NCBI RefSeq assembly: GCF_004514475.2
Contig: NZ_MYFO02000010.1
Location: forward strand, 1-64,000
DNA: 64,000 nt
Direction: 5' to 3'
DNA from: Paenibacillus athensensis
GTDB taxonomy: Bacteria; Bacillota; Bacilli; Paenibacillales; NBRC-103111
Positions 34,046 to 42,792 of the stretch are shown one piece after another; the stretch's first letter is position 1, and the number at the start of each line of letters is the position of its first letter. Position numbers and translations under genes: made by a program. The notes below the pieces were generated by a model. It saw only the letters and a list, made by a program, of their open reading frames with translations. It was not told where the DNA came from and ran no database searches.

Positions 34046-37000
34046 GCTGGAAAAGCTCATTTTTGAAAAGGTCGCAGCCGGCAAAATCGATCGCGACACC
34101 GCTGCCGACATGCTGATTGCGCTCAAGCAGCCGGGTCGGCGGCGGGCAAAGGATATCGCGGTGATCGGGGTATCGCTGCGCATGCCCCAAGCCGACAGGC
34201 TGGAGTCATTTTGGGAGGGCATCCGCAGCCGGCGCGAGCAGATTCGTCCGTATCCTGAGACGCGGCAAAAGGATGTCAAAGGCTTTATTTTGAACTATAC
34301 GGATTTGCAGGAAGAGCAGGTGCAGTTCAGTCACGGCGGTTTTTTGGACGAGGTGGACGGATTCGACTACGGGTTTTTCAATTTGTCGCCCAAGGAAGCC
34401 TCGGTGATGGATCCGAACCAGCGGCTGTTCCTCGAAGCGGCCTGGAGCGCCATCGAAGACGCCGGCTACGGCGGCGGCAAGCTGAGCGGCACGCGGACCG
34501 GGGTGTATGTGGGCTATGCGGATTGGCCTGTCTACGGCCAGTATATTTCCAAAATGCTGCCTGAGCTGATCCAGACGGCGGGCGTTGGCAACACGCCTTC
34601 GATTATTGCCAGCCGGATTTCGTATCTGCTCGATTTGAAGGGACCGGCGTTTCTTGTCGATACGGCTTGCTCCTCGTCGCTTGTAGCTGTGCATCTGGCT
34701 TGCGCAGCGATCAAAAACGGCGAGTGCGACCTTGCGCTGGCCGGAGGCGTCAAGGTATGTCTGATGCCGGTCGACGGGGTGTTCGAAATCGGCATCGAAT
34801 CGTCGAATCATAAAACGAGCGCCTTTGACGATAGCTCGGACGGCACGGTGTGGGGCGAAGGCACGGTCGCGCTGCTGCTCAAGCCCCTTGAGCGGGCTCT
34901 GGCCGATAACGACCAGATTTACGCGGTGCTCAAGGGCAGCGCAATCAATCAGGACGGGGCTTCGGTCGGTATTACCGCGCCCAACGCCGAAGCGCAGGAG
35001 CAGGTGCTTGCTCAGGCGTGGGAGGAGGCCGGCATCGCGCCGGAGACGATCACGTATTTCGAAGCGCACGGCACCGGGACCAAGCTTGGCGATCCGATTG
35101 AAATCGACGGCATCCAGCGGGCATTTCGCAGATACACGGGCAAAAAGCAGTTCTGCGCCATCGGTTCGGTCAAAACAAACATCGGCCATTTGGATGGCGC
35201 GTCCGGCATCGCCGGGCTGGCCAAGGCGATTGCGGCTCTGCGTTACAAGGAGCTGCCGCCGACGATCAACTTTACCCGCCCGAACCGGAAAATCGCCTTT
35301 GAAAGCTCGCCGGTTTACGTGAACGACCGGCTGCGCGATTGGGAGCCGGCCACGCTTGTCAGCGGGGAAGCCGCGCCGCGGCGGTGCGGCGTCAGCTCGT
35401 TTGGCTTCAGCGGCACAAACGCGCATGTGGTGCTGGAGGAAGCGCCGCTCCGGCCGGATGCAGCCGAGGCAGCGGGTGCGGCAGGTACAGCAGGAGCAGC
35501 AGGAGTCGCGGGCCGCGGACCGCACGTGCTGGCGCTATCGGCCAAAACAAAGCCGGCGCTGGAAGCGCTCGTGGATGCGTATCGCGCGTTTTTGCGCGCG
35601 GACGCTGCGCCGCGGGCCGTTCAGGACGCGTTTGCGGCGGGCGCTGCCGGGCCGTCGCAAGACGCCGCAGCTTCCGGCGACGATACGAGGCTGCGCGACA
35701 TTTGCTACACGGCCAATACCGGCCGCGGGCACTATAGCTGGCGCGCAGCGATAGTCGCTGCCGACCGCGCTTCGCTGCTGGCGCGGCTCGACGAGCTCGC
35801 TGCCGACGGGCTGGCCGCATCAGCGGCTGCGGTCGCTGCGGCCAGCGCAGAACCGGGCGCAGTCGGCAGCGTCAGCTGCGGCGAGCACCGCGTCGTGACG
35901 CTGCGCCGCGAGCAGCGCCAGCCCGGCGAGCTGACGACCGGCGAGATGCGCGAGCTCAGCGAGCAGGCGGCTGAGCTGCTGACCGCCGCGGGCGCCCGCG
36001 ATGCCGCGCAGCTGGAGCGGCTGTGCCGCTTGTACGTACAGGGCGCCCAGATTGATTGGGAGCTCCTGTACGCCGGCGAGGCGCGCCGTAAAAGGAGCGT
36101 CCCGCTGTACCCGTTCCAGCGCACCCGCTGCTGGATCGATGTGGATGCGATTGACGCGGCGCGCGAGCGTGAGCAGGCGGCGTTGGCGCAGGCCGCTGCC
36201 GGTCAGGCAGCCGGCGAGACGCCAAGCGCCGCCGGCCCGCAGGCTTTGGCGAGCGCGCCTGCGGTCGCGCTCAAGGGCCGGGCGGATGGGGCATACACGC
36301 CGCTGGAGCTTCAGTTGGCCGCCGTCTGGGGCCAACTGCTCGGCCATACGGAAATCGACGTGGACGACGATTTCTTTGAGCTCGGCGGCAACTCGATTCT
36401 GGCCATCCGCCTGGAGGTCGATCTGGAGCGGCTTGGCCTCCGGATTTTGTCGGAGGACCTGTACCGCGTCAGATCGCTGCGGGAGCTCGCCAGCCACCTG
36501 GCAGGCGAGCCGGATTCCGGCGTTGCGTCGTCATCAGCGTTTGCCGCTGCCGCCGAGCCGCCAGCCGCGGTCGCCCCTGGCGTTGCTCATCCAGCCGCAC
36601 CTGCGCCCGACATAGCGTCGCCAACTGCGCCAAGCGCTGGGCCGCCAGCCGCGGTCGCCCCTGGCGTTGCCCGGCCAGCCGCACCTGCGCCCGACATAGC
36701 GTCGCCAACTGCGCCAAGCGCCGGGCCGCCGGCCGCAGTCGGCCCCGACGTTACCCGACCAGCCGCACCTGCGCCCGACATAGCGTCGCCAACTGCGCCA
36801 AGCGCCGGGCCGCCAGCCGCAGTCGGCATAACGCCTGCCGGCACTCGCCTCCGGGTCGTGCTCGACGGGATCGAGCCGTTCAACGACGTTTTTTACCGCA
36901 ACTGCTTTTATAATTCCATGTTCCCGATTGCGCTGTCTTACGGGGAAAGCATTTTGCCGTTTCTCGTCAACGACCGGATTGTCTATACGCATGCAGAGGG

Positions 37001-37859
37001 GCGATACAGGATCGACTACGAGTCGCTGCAGCCCATCGAGCGCATCTTTGCCCAAGCGGGGCTCGGCGTGGACACCTTCGCCGATCATGACGGCGTTGTC
37101 GAAGCGCTGATTGCCGGTCTGGATGCCGGCCAGCCGGCGATTGTCTGGGTCGATTCCTTTTACGAGTCGATTCGACGGGACGCGTACGGCAAGGAGCATT
37201 TTGATCATACGCTGCTCGTGTACGGCTATGACCGGACCGAAAAGCTCTTTTATCTCATCGAACACGATCGCCGGGAAAATTTGTCCTACAAGCCGCTGAC
37301 GCTGCCGTTTGAGGATATGGCGCTTGCTTGCGCGGGCTTTATGGAGCGGTTCTATAGCGAAGACCAACCGATCGCGCGCTATGCGTTCGAGCACCTGCGT
37401 CTGGCGCCCGATCCGGCGCAGCAAAGAGCCGCAGCTTTGCGGAGCTTTGCGCACAACCTGAGCGAAGGACGCGGCCGCCTGACGGCCAGTCTGCATACGC
37501 TAAGCGCGTTCATTGAAGATTATCGCCAGGCTACGGCATCCGGCGACTCGCTGCAGCCGTTCACGCAGCCGTTCGTCGATTTTCTGAACGATGTGCTGAA
37601 CGCCAAGCAAGTAGAACGCTACCGGCTGACGCTGCTGCTTGGCGAAGACAGCGAGCCCGTGCGGGCCCTTCAGGCGCTGACGCAAAAATGGGATTACGTG
37701 CGCAAGGGCATGGTCCGCTTTCTATATATGCCGGTGTACAAGCCGGAAACGTTCGCGGCCGGCTACGCCCGACTGAGCGAGCTGCCCGGCGATGAGGAGC
37801 GGTTCCATCAGCTCGTGGCAGCCGAGCTCGACAAGCACATCAAGCAACTCACTTACTAA
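34038..37859 (+). CDS. Trans-AT polyketide synthase, KS-ACP-BtrH (terminal module)
   Basis: Protein of 1273 residues. It has an N-terminal helical docking segment (1-30), a ketosynthase (~35-465) with Cys211, His344 and His384, an AT-docking remnant (~500-700), a carrier (~750-825) with GGNS Ser786, then a Pro/Ala tandem-repeat linker (~845-930). The C-terminal ~340 residues are a BtrH-like domain with Cys956 (RNCFYNS), His1057 (FDHTLLVYGYD) and Asp1077 (IEHDRR). There is no KR, DH or thioesterase. BtrH-type proteins transfer carrier-bound acyl groups to amines, so this domain is the best candidate for chain release, either onto an amine acceptor or by cyclisation. The KS should add one unreduced C2 unit. 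Confidence 0.9.
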   Translation: MDKLEKLIFEKVAAGKIDRDTAADMLIALKQPGRRRAKDIAVIGVSLRMPQADRLESFWEGIRSRREQIRPYPETRQKDVKGFILNYTDLQEEQVQFSHGGFLDEVDGFDYGFFNLSPKEASVMDPNQRLFLEAAWSAIEDAGYGGGKLSGTRTGVYVGYADWPVYGQYISKMLPELIQTAGVGNTPSIIASRISYLLDLKGPAFLVDTACSSSLVAVHLACAAIKNGECDLALAGGVKVCLMPVDGVFEIGIESSNHKTSAFDDSSDGTVWGEGTVALLLKPLERALADNDQIYAVLKGSAINQDGASVGITAPNAEAQEQVLAQAWEEAGIAPETITYFEAHGTGTKLGDPIEIDGIQRAFRRYTGKKQFCAIGSVKTNIGHLDGASGIAGLAKAIAALRYKELPPTINFTRPNRKIAFESSPVYVNDRLRDWEPATLVSGEAAPRRCGVSSFGFSGTNAHVVLEEAPLRPDAAEAAGAAGTAGAAGVAGRGPHVLALSAKTKPALEALVDAYRAFLRADAAPRAVQDAFAAGAAGPSQDAAASGDDTRLRDICYTANTGRGHYSWRAAIVAADRASLLARLDELAADGLAASAAAVAAASAEPGAVGSVSCGEHRVVTLRREQRQPGELTTGEMRELSEQAAELLTAAGARDAAQLERLCRLYVQGAQIDWELLYAGEARRKRSVPLYPFQRTRCWIDVDAIDAAREREQAALAQAAAGQAAGETPSAAGPQALASAPAVALKGRADGAYTPLELQLAAVWGQLLGHTEIDVDDDFFELGGNSILAIRLEVDLERLGLRILSEDLYRVRSLRELASHLAGEPDSGVASSSAFAAAAEPPAAVAPGVAHPAAPAPDIASPTAPSAGPPAAVAPGVARPAAPAPDIASPTAPSAGPPAAVGPDVTRPAAPAPDIASPTAPSAGPPAAVGITPAGTRLRVVLDGIEPFNDVFYRNCFYNSMFPIALSYGESILPFLVNDRIVYTHAEGRYRIDYESLQPIERIFAQAGLGVDTFADHDGVVEALIAGLDAGQPAIVWVDSFYESIRRDAYGKEHFDHTLLVYGYDRTEKLFYLIEHDRRENLSYKPLTLPFEDMALACAGFMERFYSEDQPIARYAFEHLRLAPDPAQQRAAALRSFAHNLSEGRGRLTASLHTLSAFIEDYRQATASGDSLQPFTQPFVDFLNDVLNAKQVERYRLTLLLGEDSEPVRALQALTQKWDYVRKGMVRFLYMPVYKPETFAAGYARLSELPGDEERFHQLVAAELDKHIKQLTY
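36570..36821 (+). repeat. Three tandem 84-bp repeats coding a Pro/Ala linker
   Basis: Three in-frame copies of an 84-bp unit start at 36570, 36654 and 36738. They differ by a few bases, and each encodes 28 residues ending in PSAGPPAAV. They link the carrier protein and the BtrH domain of the terminal PKS. Confidence 0.95.
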
Positions 37860-37885
37860 CTTACTACTCCTAAGGAGGCACTATT

Positions 37886-38146
37886 ATGTCTGAAGATATC
37901 AAAGAAAGAGTCATCACGATGCTGCGGGAGAACCTGGACGATGTCGGCGGGCTTGAGTCGATTCATCCTGACGCCGACTTGTCGGCGCTGGGTGTCAACT
38001 CCATGACGTTTATCAAGCTGGTTGTGGCGATGGAAATGGAATTTGGCGTCAGCTGGGACGACGAGGACCTGGAGCTGAGCAACTTTTTGACCGTAAACAA
38101 CATTATTGATTACATCCAATCTTCTTCCGCCGAGGAAACGGCTTAA
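37886..38146 (+). CDS. Free-standing acyl carrier protein
   Basis: Acidic four-helix protein of 86 residues with the carrier motif LGVNSMTFIKLVV; the Ser in NSM is the expected phosphopantetheine site (about residue 39), with Asn in place of the usual Asp. SD AAGGAGG is perfect. It lies 26 bases after the terminal PKS and 45 bases before the radical SAM gene. It may carry an amino or acyl building block, such as the acceptor or donor for the BtrH domains or a substrate for the radical SAM enzyme. Confidence 0.9.
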   Translation: MSEDIKERVITMLRENLDDVGGLESIHPDADLSALGVNSMTFIKLVVAMEMEFGVSWDDEDLELSNFLTVNNIIDYIQSSSAEETA

Positions 38147-38191
38147 CCGACAAGCGCGGCTTACCAAAAAAAGAAAGCGGGGAACACGAAC

Positions 38192-39334
38192 ATGTGGACG
38201 AATGCAGGGGTATTGAACAATGAAAAGCTGGTCGACCATGTCCGAAACTTGGCTCCTGAAATCAAGCAGTTGACGATTTTTCCTTCGGAAATTTGCAACT
38301 ACCGCTGCTCGTTTTGCCACATCTGGGGCGATACCGGCTGGGCGCTCAAGGAGCCGCAGCGGGTCATTCGCGAGCAGCTCGACATCGAGGTGCTCAAGCG
38401 TTTTATCGACGAAGTGGCTGTAGTGAACAAAAAAGTCGGCGTCATTTTGACCGGCGGCGAGATTATGCTGTACAAGCATTTCGAGGAATTAGTCCTGCAT
38501 CTGCGCAGCAAAAAGATGAACATCTACCTGCTGACTAACGGCTCCTTGATCAAAAACCGCATCCAGTTCCTGATGGAAAACGTCGTGGGCTGCAACATCT
38601 CCATTGACGGACCGGAGGAATTCCACGATGCTATTCGCGGCAAGGGCAGCTTCAATACGATTTGCGAAAATATCGCGCTGCTGATCGATGCGAAGAAGAA
38701 AGCGAAAAAAATGTTTCCGTTCATCAACATCAACATGGTCTTGTCGCCGTCGAACTACCGAAGCGCCCGCGGCTTCCTGAAATCGCTGCGTGAGCGATTC
38801 CCCGACGCCAACGTCGTGCTGCATGATACGAATATGCCGTGGATGAAAAAACGCGACCTGTCGGTCAATTTCTCCCCGCTGCTGTACACGACGCAGGAAC
38901 GCGGCGAAGCATATGCCGAGCAGATGAAGCGCGATTTGAACTGCGAGGTGTCGCCGGCTTGGCAGGGCTTTGTCGAAAGCAAAATCGACATTGACACGCA
39001 TGAGCTGCAAAAGGATCTGGAGGAGCTGTGGGCCGAAGAAGGCATGGACTACTCCGGTTATGTCAACATCCACGACTATTACACAGACATCAACAATGTC
39101 TTTGGCCGTTCGAAATGCGTAGCGCCGTACCACGAGCTGGTCATCCGCCGCACAGGCGACGTCTATCCGTGCGTGGACCTGCCGGATTACAAGCTCGGCA
39201 ACATTTACAACGAGTCGTTCAGCGAAATTTGGGAGGGCGAACGCTCGAACACGTTCCGCGACTATTACCGCGACAACAATTTGATGATGTGTAACCGCTG
39301 CACGCGGCTGTTCGCCGATCCGGAAACGTTCTGA
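38192..39334 (+). CDS. Radical SAM/SPASM enzyme
   Basis: Protein of 380 residues. The CxxxCxxC cluster motif is C35-C39-C42 (CNYRCSFC), with GGE near residue 91 and an SPASM-like C-terminus (KCVAPYHELVI...GDVYPCVDLPDYKLGNI...CNRC) that probably binds at least one auxiliary Fe-S cluster. Such enzymes oxidise or rearrange amino acids in peptides or on carriers. It is the last gene before the operon terminator and directly follows a free ACP, which suggests a carrier-bound substrate. No RiPP precursor gene is visible beside it. SD GGGGAA precedes the ATG. Confidence 0.88.
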   Translation: MWTNAGVLNNEKLVDHVRNLAPEIKQLTIFPSEICNYRCSFCHIWGDTGWALKEPQRVIREQLDIEVLKRFIDEVAVVNKKVGVILTGGEIMLYKHFEELVLHLRSKKMNIYLLTNGSLIKNRIQFLMENVVGCNISIDGPEEFHDAIRGKGSFNTICENIALLIDAKKKAKKMFPFININMVLSPSNYRSARGFLKSLRERFPDANVVLHDTNMPWMKKRDLSVNFSPLLYTTQERGEAYAEQMKRDLNCEVSPAWQGFVESKIDIDTHELQKDLEELWAEEGMDYSGYVNIHDYYTDINNVFGRSKCVAPYHELVIRRTGDVYPCVDLPDYKLGNIYNESFSEIWEGERSNTFRDYYRDNNLMMCNRCTRLFADPETF

Positions 39335-39372
39335 GCCGACAATGACGGTTTCCTCAGCGCAAGATGACCTTT

Positions 39373-39412
39373 GGCCGATTCTTCGAGTTCTTTGAAGAAT
39401 CGGCTTTTTGTT
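39373..39412 (+). terminator. Intrinsic terminator at the end of the cluster
   Basis: CCGATTCTTC / GAAGAATCGG perfect stem with a 9-base loop, followed by CTTTTTGTTT. Confidence 0.9.
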
Positions 39413-39497
39413 TCGCACTTTTAAGCAGCCGATGTTTAATCGTAGGTAGAGAAGTGAAGACTGTCATAAAAATGGCAAATAAGGTGATTTTGGAAAT

Positions 39498-40712
39498 ATG
39501 GGCAGAAACATCGTATATAAACGATCCAGACGAAAAGCCGCTTACCTCAGTCTGCTTGGGACCACACAGCTTCACCTTCGCAACCCCTGGATCGTTGCCT
39601 GGTGGTCATGCGCCTTCCCCGGATTTGGCCATTTACTCCTATCGAAATACTTACGCGGGTTTGTATTAATTGGCTGGGAACTGCTGATCAACAGCCAAGC
39701 CGGCATCAATGAGGCGATGGTGTACTCCTTTACAGGACAGTTTGATCTGGTCAAGCAGGTTCTTGACGTCAGGTGGATGTCTTTATATGCCCCGGTATAC
39801 TTATTCGCGATTTACGACAGCTACCGGACCACCATCGACTTGAATCATGTGTATATGTTAGCTAATCGGGAGAAGAGCTATCTCAGCAACTTTAAAATCG
39901 GCGCGATGGAAATCAATTATCTGGACAAAAGGACGCCTTGGCTTTCTCTGGTCTGGTCGATGCTGATGCCAGGCATGGGACAGCTATATATTCATCGTAT
40001 CGTTACGGCCTTTTACGTTCTTTCGGGATGGATTTGGATCAGTTATGTCTCAAGGCTATTGGAGGGTTTCCAGTTCACCTGGATGGGGGAATTTGATAAA
40101 GCCGCGCATATTGTGAATCCTGAATGGCTGCTCTTTTTGCCCTCCCTCTATGGCTTTGCGGTTTATGACGCCTACACCAACACTGTGGAAAATAACAAAT
40201 TATTTGATAAAGAACAAAAACGATTTTTGATCACGAATTATCAAGAAAGAAAGGATGAGGGCATGCGGATCATTTCCTCGTTTGATCATTCCAATTATCT
40301 GGAGCTTGCTTTGAGCGCGCTGGAGGCATGCGGAATCGAGAAAAACCAGATCTTGGCCGTCCCCTTGAACAAACGGGCGGAGAAGCCTAAAATGTTCGAT
40401 ACGATGCATCGTTCTGACGGCGTCAGTTTATTGGATACCGCTATGGTATGCGCAACTGTGTTTACTGTCGTGTTTTCATCGGTCGGCTTTATTTGGAAGT
40501 GGGGACCGATTATTTGGGGGTTAATCGGGGCGATGGCCGGATTTATCGTCGGTCTGATCATCGATTTGATCTTCAAGCGCAAGCAACCCAGACCGATCAA
40601 GGGAAAAAGCACGGAAGTGTTTGTTATGGTGGAATGCAAAGAGCATCAGCTTGAAACTGTGGAACATATTTTGTGGAAGCATATGGCGTTTGGCGTAGCG
40701 ATTATTAGATAA
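39498..40712 (+). CDS. Conserved-looking membrane protein, function unknown
   Basis: I do not recognise the family. The protein has 404 residues, with internal similarity between an N-terminal hydrophobic unit (RNPWIVAWWSCAFPGFGHLLL) and a second one (RTPWLSLVWSMLMPGMGQLYI); both are followed by further membrane segments and a related D-Y motif (AIYDSY, AVYDAY). A cytoplasmic region of ~80 residues (DHSNYLELALSALEACGI) is followed by two C-terminal helices and a charged tail. SD AAGGTG lies 11 bases upstream. It starts just after the cluster terminator, so it is probably not part of the biosynthetic operon; the CBO0543 gene 40 bases downstream is a likely co-transcript. Confidence 0.75.
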   Translation: MGRNIVYKRSRRKAAYLSLLGTTQLHLRNPWIVAWWSCAFPGFGHLLLSKYLRGFVLIGWELLINSQAGINEAMVYSFTGQFDLVKQVLDVRWMSLYAPVYLFAIYDSYRTTIDLNHVYMLANREKSYLSNFKIGAMEINYLDKRTPWLSLVWSMLMPGMGQLYIHRIVTAFYVLSGWIWISYVSRLLEGFQFTWMGEFDKAAHIVNPEWLLFLPSLYGFAVYDAYTNTVENNKLFDKEQKRFLITNYQERKDEGMRIISSFDHSNYLELALSALEACGIEKNQILAVPLNKRAEKPKMFDTMHRSDGVSLLDTAMVCATVFTVVFSSVGFIWKWGPIIWGLIGAMAGFIVGLIIDLIFKRKQPRPIKGKSTEVFVMVECKEHQLETVEHILWKHMAFGVAIIR

Positions 40713-40752
40713 ACAGGACGCGGACTGTAAAATATAGAGGAGAGCTGCTTCG

Positions 40753-41298
40753 ATGAATAACGATATAAGCCCAACCTACGAAGAACTCATGCAGGCAAGG
40801 GAACGTTTGCACAAGCTTGACTGGAATCAATGGAAAACGGACGCTCTGTTTACATGGCAATGGTGGCTGCTGGTTGGACTGACAGTTGTCCCTTTGATCC
40901 TGTGGTGGAATTTTGTAGATAAAAAAAGAGCCTACGAGATCGCCTTTTATGGGTGCATGATCAATATTTCTGCGCTCCTGCTGGACGATTTTGGAACGAA
41001 TTTGTCATGGTGGGGGTATCCCCTGAAATTGTTGCCTATTCTGCCGCCCTTGGTTACAGCTGATTCTGTCCTGGTGCCCATTGCACTTATGGTGGTCTAT
41101 CAGTTATTTTCAACGGGATGGAAAAAGTTTCTGCTCGCCAACCTGATCATGGGCGTATTTCTGGCATACGTCGCTGAACCTGTATTTATCTGGATCGGCT
41201 ACTATGATTTATATACGTGGAAAGCCGGTTACTCGTTGTTGTACTATGTATCAGCGTCTACCTTGGCCCGTTTTATTATTATAAAGCTTGTAAAATGA
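40753..41298 (+). CDS. CBO0543-like membrane protein
   Basis: Protein of 181 residues with about five transmembrane helices. The segments VPLILWWNFVDKKRAYEI, LLLDDFGTNLSWWGYPLKLLPILPP and ALMVVYQLF match the pattern of the small CBO0543 family common in Paenibacillus and Clostridium. SD AGAGGAGAG precedes the ATG. Its function is unknown; it is likely co-transcribed with the gene at 39498. Two hairpins with T tracts follow. Confidence 0.8.
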   Translation: MNNDISPTYEELMQARERLHKLDWNQWKTDALFTWQWWLLVGLTVVPLILWWNFVDKKRAYEIAFYGCMINISALLLDDFGTNLSWWGYPLKLLPILPPLVTADSVLVPIALMVVYQLFSTGWKKFLLANLIMGVFLAYVAEPVFIWIGYYDLYTWKAGYSLLYYVSASTLARFIIIKLVK

Positions 41299-41336
41299 TT
41301 CGCAAGCTGACCGATGCGCCAGGCGCAAGGCCCTCG

Positions 41337-41364
41337 TCCTGAAACGGCCCTTTCAGGATTTTTT
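41337..41364 (+). terminator. Intrinsic terminator
   Basis: TCCTGAAA / TTTCAGGA perfect 8-bp stem, six-base loop, then TTTTTT; 39 bases after the CBO0543 stop. Confidence 0.85.
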
Positions 41365-41490
41365 GCGGGGCCATTATGTCCTTGGCGATGAGGACAAGCT
41401 GACCCAATGCTGACCAATCTGGTCAGCATTGCCATCAAATATTCGCCGCTAGGGGATATCGTGATTGCTGCTGTTCTTTGCGACGATTAT
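41357..41490 (+). pseudogene. Remnant of a sensor histidine kinase (HATPase N-box)
   Basis: Frame from 41357 reads DFLRGHYVLGDEDKLTQ and stops at 41411. One base out of frame, from 41407, it continues MLTNLVSIAIKYSPLGDIV. Joined, these give the typical GDEDKLxQxLTNLxxNAIKYSP stretch of a histidine-kinase ATP-binding domain, with the N-box Asn changed to Ile. No dimerisation domain or remaining ATPase motifs are nearby. This is a decayed gene fragment with a one-base frameshift. Confidence 0.75.
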
Positions 41491-41506
41491 TGTGAATTCC
41501 GAGGAT

Positions 41507-41543
41507 GCGCAAGTGACGGTTATGCCGTTGCTTGCGCTTTTTT
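41507..41543 (+). terminator. Strong hairpin with T tract
   Basis: GCGCAAG..ACGG / CCGT..CTTGCGC stem with TTTTTT. It is oriented as a + strand terminator and stands at the 3' side of the minus-strand propeller gene. It may be the original terminator of the decayed kinase gene. Confidence 0.7.
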
Positions 41544-41544
41544 A

Positions 41545-42792
41545 TTAAGGCGTGGCCGGATCCGTATTATAACCAACGAAGATGGTTTGCGTACCTGTTC
41601 GCGTATCTGTCCACGCTCCGATATATCCGTAAGGCGGTACACTGGCGACATCGATATAATCGCCAATTATGGTCACTGGCGTCGGACTGCCGGCATTAGG
41701 GTCGAACGATTGGGTGGTCACACGTTGATTGACAAAGCTTGCTCCGTAATCGATGGATCTGGCGGAGAAAACATCCAAATTGAACCCATCAAGCCGATTG
41801 GTGTAGTAAATAACATTAACCGTCCCTGTGAGCGGATCAACATCGACTGCGGGAAAAAAATTTTGCGAACCGACCGGGGCTTGCGTGATGCTTACAGGCG
41901 TAGACCAGGTGACGGCGAAATCGATTGATTTGGACATAAAGATATCGGCATAGCCTTGCCGATAGTCCTGCCAGACGGCGTAGACGACACCAGGCATACT
42001 CCCGTTTGATCTGTCAGCAGCCACGTTGGCGTAGGTAAGCACCCGAAAGTTATAGTTTGTAACCGGTAGCGGCGAAGGCACAAGCACAACATTTGACACA
42101 ATGATGGAACTTCCAAAATGGGCTCCGCCATCTTGTGAAGTTTTGATCATAAATTGAGCGGGATTATTCGTTTTAACCCATGCGGCGTAAACGACGCCGG
42201 TTAACGCAACGCTTGCGTCTGGACGTTCGACCGTATCTGCTGTGCTTGATAGAAGACTGGGAGTCTCAAAGGTCGCGCCGTCGTCAGTTGAGCTTTGAAT
42301 AAAAGCTGTCGAGCGTGCACTGTTTGCGATATTGAATTGATGGTTATAGCTGACATAAATATTACCCAAATAGGGACTGGATTGGGAATTGTCTACAGTG
42401 ACATTAGTTTCATCATTATTAATGTAAGTGCCGTAGCCAGGGGCGACAATAAACGGGGCCGAAAAGGTAGCTCCATTGTCTGTAGAAAGATAAGCGATGA
42501 CGGTGCCGTCCGACTCTCCTGGAAATGCGTGTGCGGTCACGATAAAGGTGGTTGGAAATTGATAAGCGACCGCGGGCGCCTCGGCTCCGGTAAATCCGGG
42601 AGGGAGCGGGAGCAGGGCGTTCGTCCAATCTGCCCCACCGTCAAGTGAGCGGTAGAGTCCGATCTGGGGGACACCGGAGGTGGTATCTACAGAAACGGCA
42701 ATCATGATATTGGTGCTCAGTAGATTTACAGCAATGTAAGGTTCGAATTTAGGAGGGCCGCTCGGGGTTACTTGGAAATTAATGGGTGGCAA
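41545..42792 (-). CDS. Asp-box (BNR/sialidase-like) beta-propeller protein
   Basis: Protein of 415 residues. It starts at TTG 42792, eight bases after AAGGAGG; the ATG closer to the SD is in another frame. Six Asp-box motifs (SLDGGADW, STDNGATF, STDDGATF, SQDGGAHF, SIDFAVTW, SIDYGASF) imply a six-bladed sialidase-type propeller. No signal peptide and no sialidase catalytic set were recognised, so it may bind glycans or be a spore or surface protein rather than a sialidase. The divergent small gene at 42917 and the two glycosyltransferases next to it suggest a shared surface role. Confidence 0.8.
   Translation of the reverse strand: MPPINFQVTPSGPPKFEPYIAVNLLSTNIMIAVSVDTTSGVPQIGLYRSLDGGADWTNALLPLPPGFTGAEAPAVAYQFPTTFIVTAHAFPGESDGTVIAYLSTDNGATFSAPFIVAPGYGTYINNDETNVTVDNSQSSPYLGNIYVSYNHQFNIANSARSTAFIQSSTDDGATFETPSLLSSTADTVERPDASVALTGVVYAAWVKTNNPAQFMIKTSQDGGAHFGSSIIVSNVVLVPSPLPVTNYNFRVLTYANVAADRSNGSMPGVVYAVWQDYRQGYADIFMSKSIDFAVTWSTPVSITQAPVGSQNFFPAVDVDPLTGTVNVIYYTNRLDGFNLDVFSARSIDYGASFVNQRVTTQSFDPNAGSPTPVTIIGDYIDVASVPPYGYIGAWTDTRTGTQTIFVGYNTDPATP

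Noticed and set aside
36570-36821. Possible CRISPR-like repeats
   Set aside because: The 84-bp units are contiguous, in frame and without unique spacers; they are a protein linker repeat.
12431-39334. Naming the product as zwittermicin, paenilamicin, colibactin or xenocoumacin
   Set aside because: Only the D-Asn/peptidase part is shared; module count, BtrH fusion, SagB, MGT and radical SAM genes do not match what I know of those clusters.
41407-41928. 173-codon + strand ORF opposite the propeller gene
   Set aside because: Only its first ~25 codons are meaningful (histidine-kinase remnant); the rest is antisense to the Asp-box protein.
41545-42792. Calling the Asp-box protein a sialidase
   Set aside because: Asp boxes define the propeller fold only; the arginine triad and nucleophilic Tyr of sialidases were not found.
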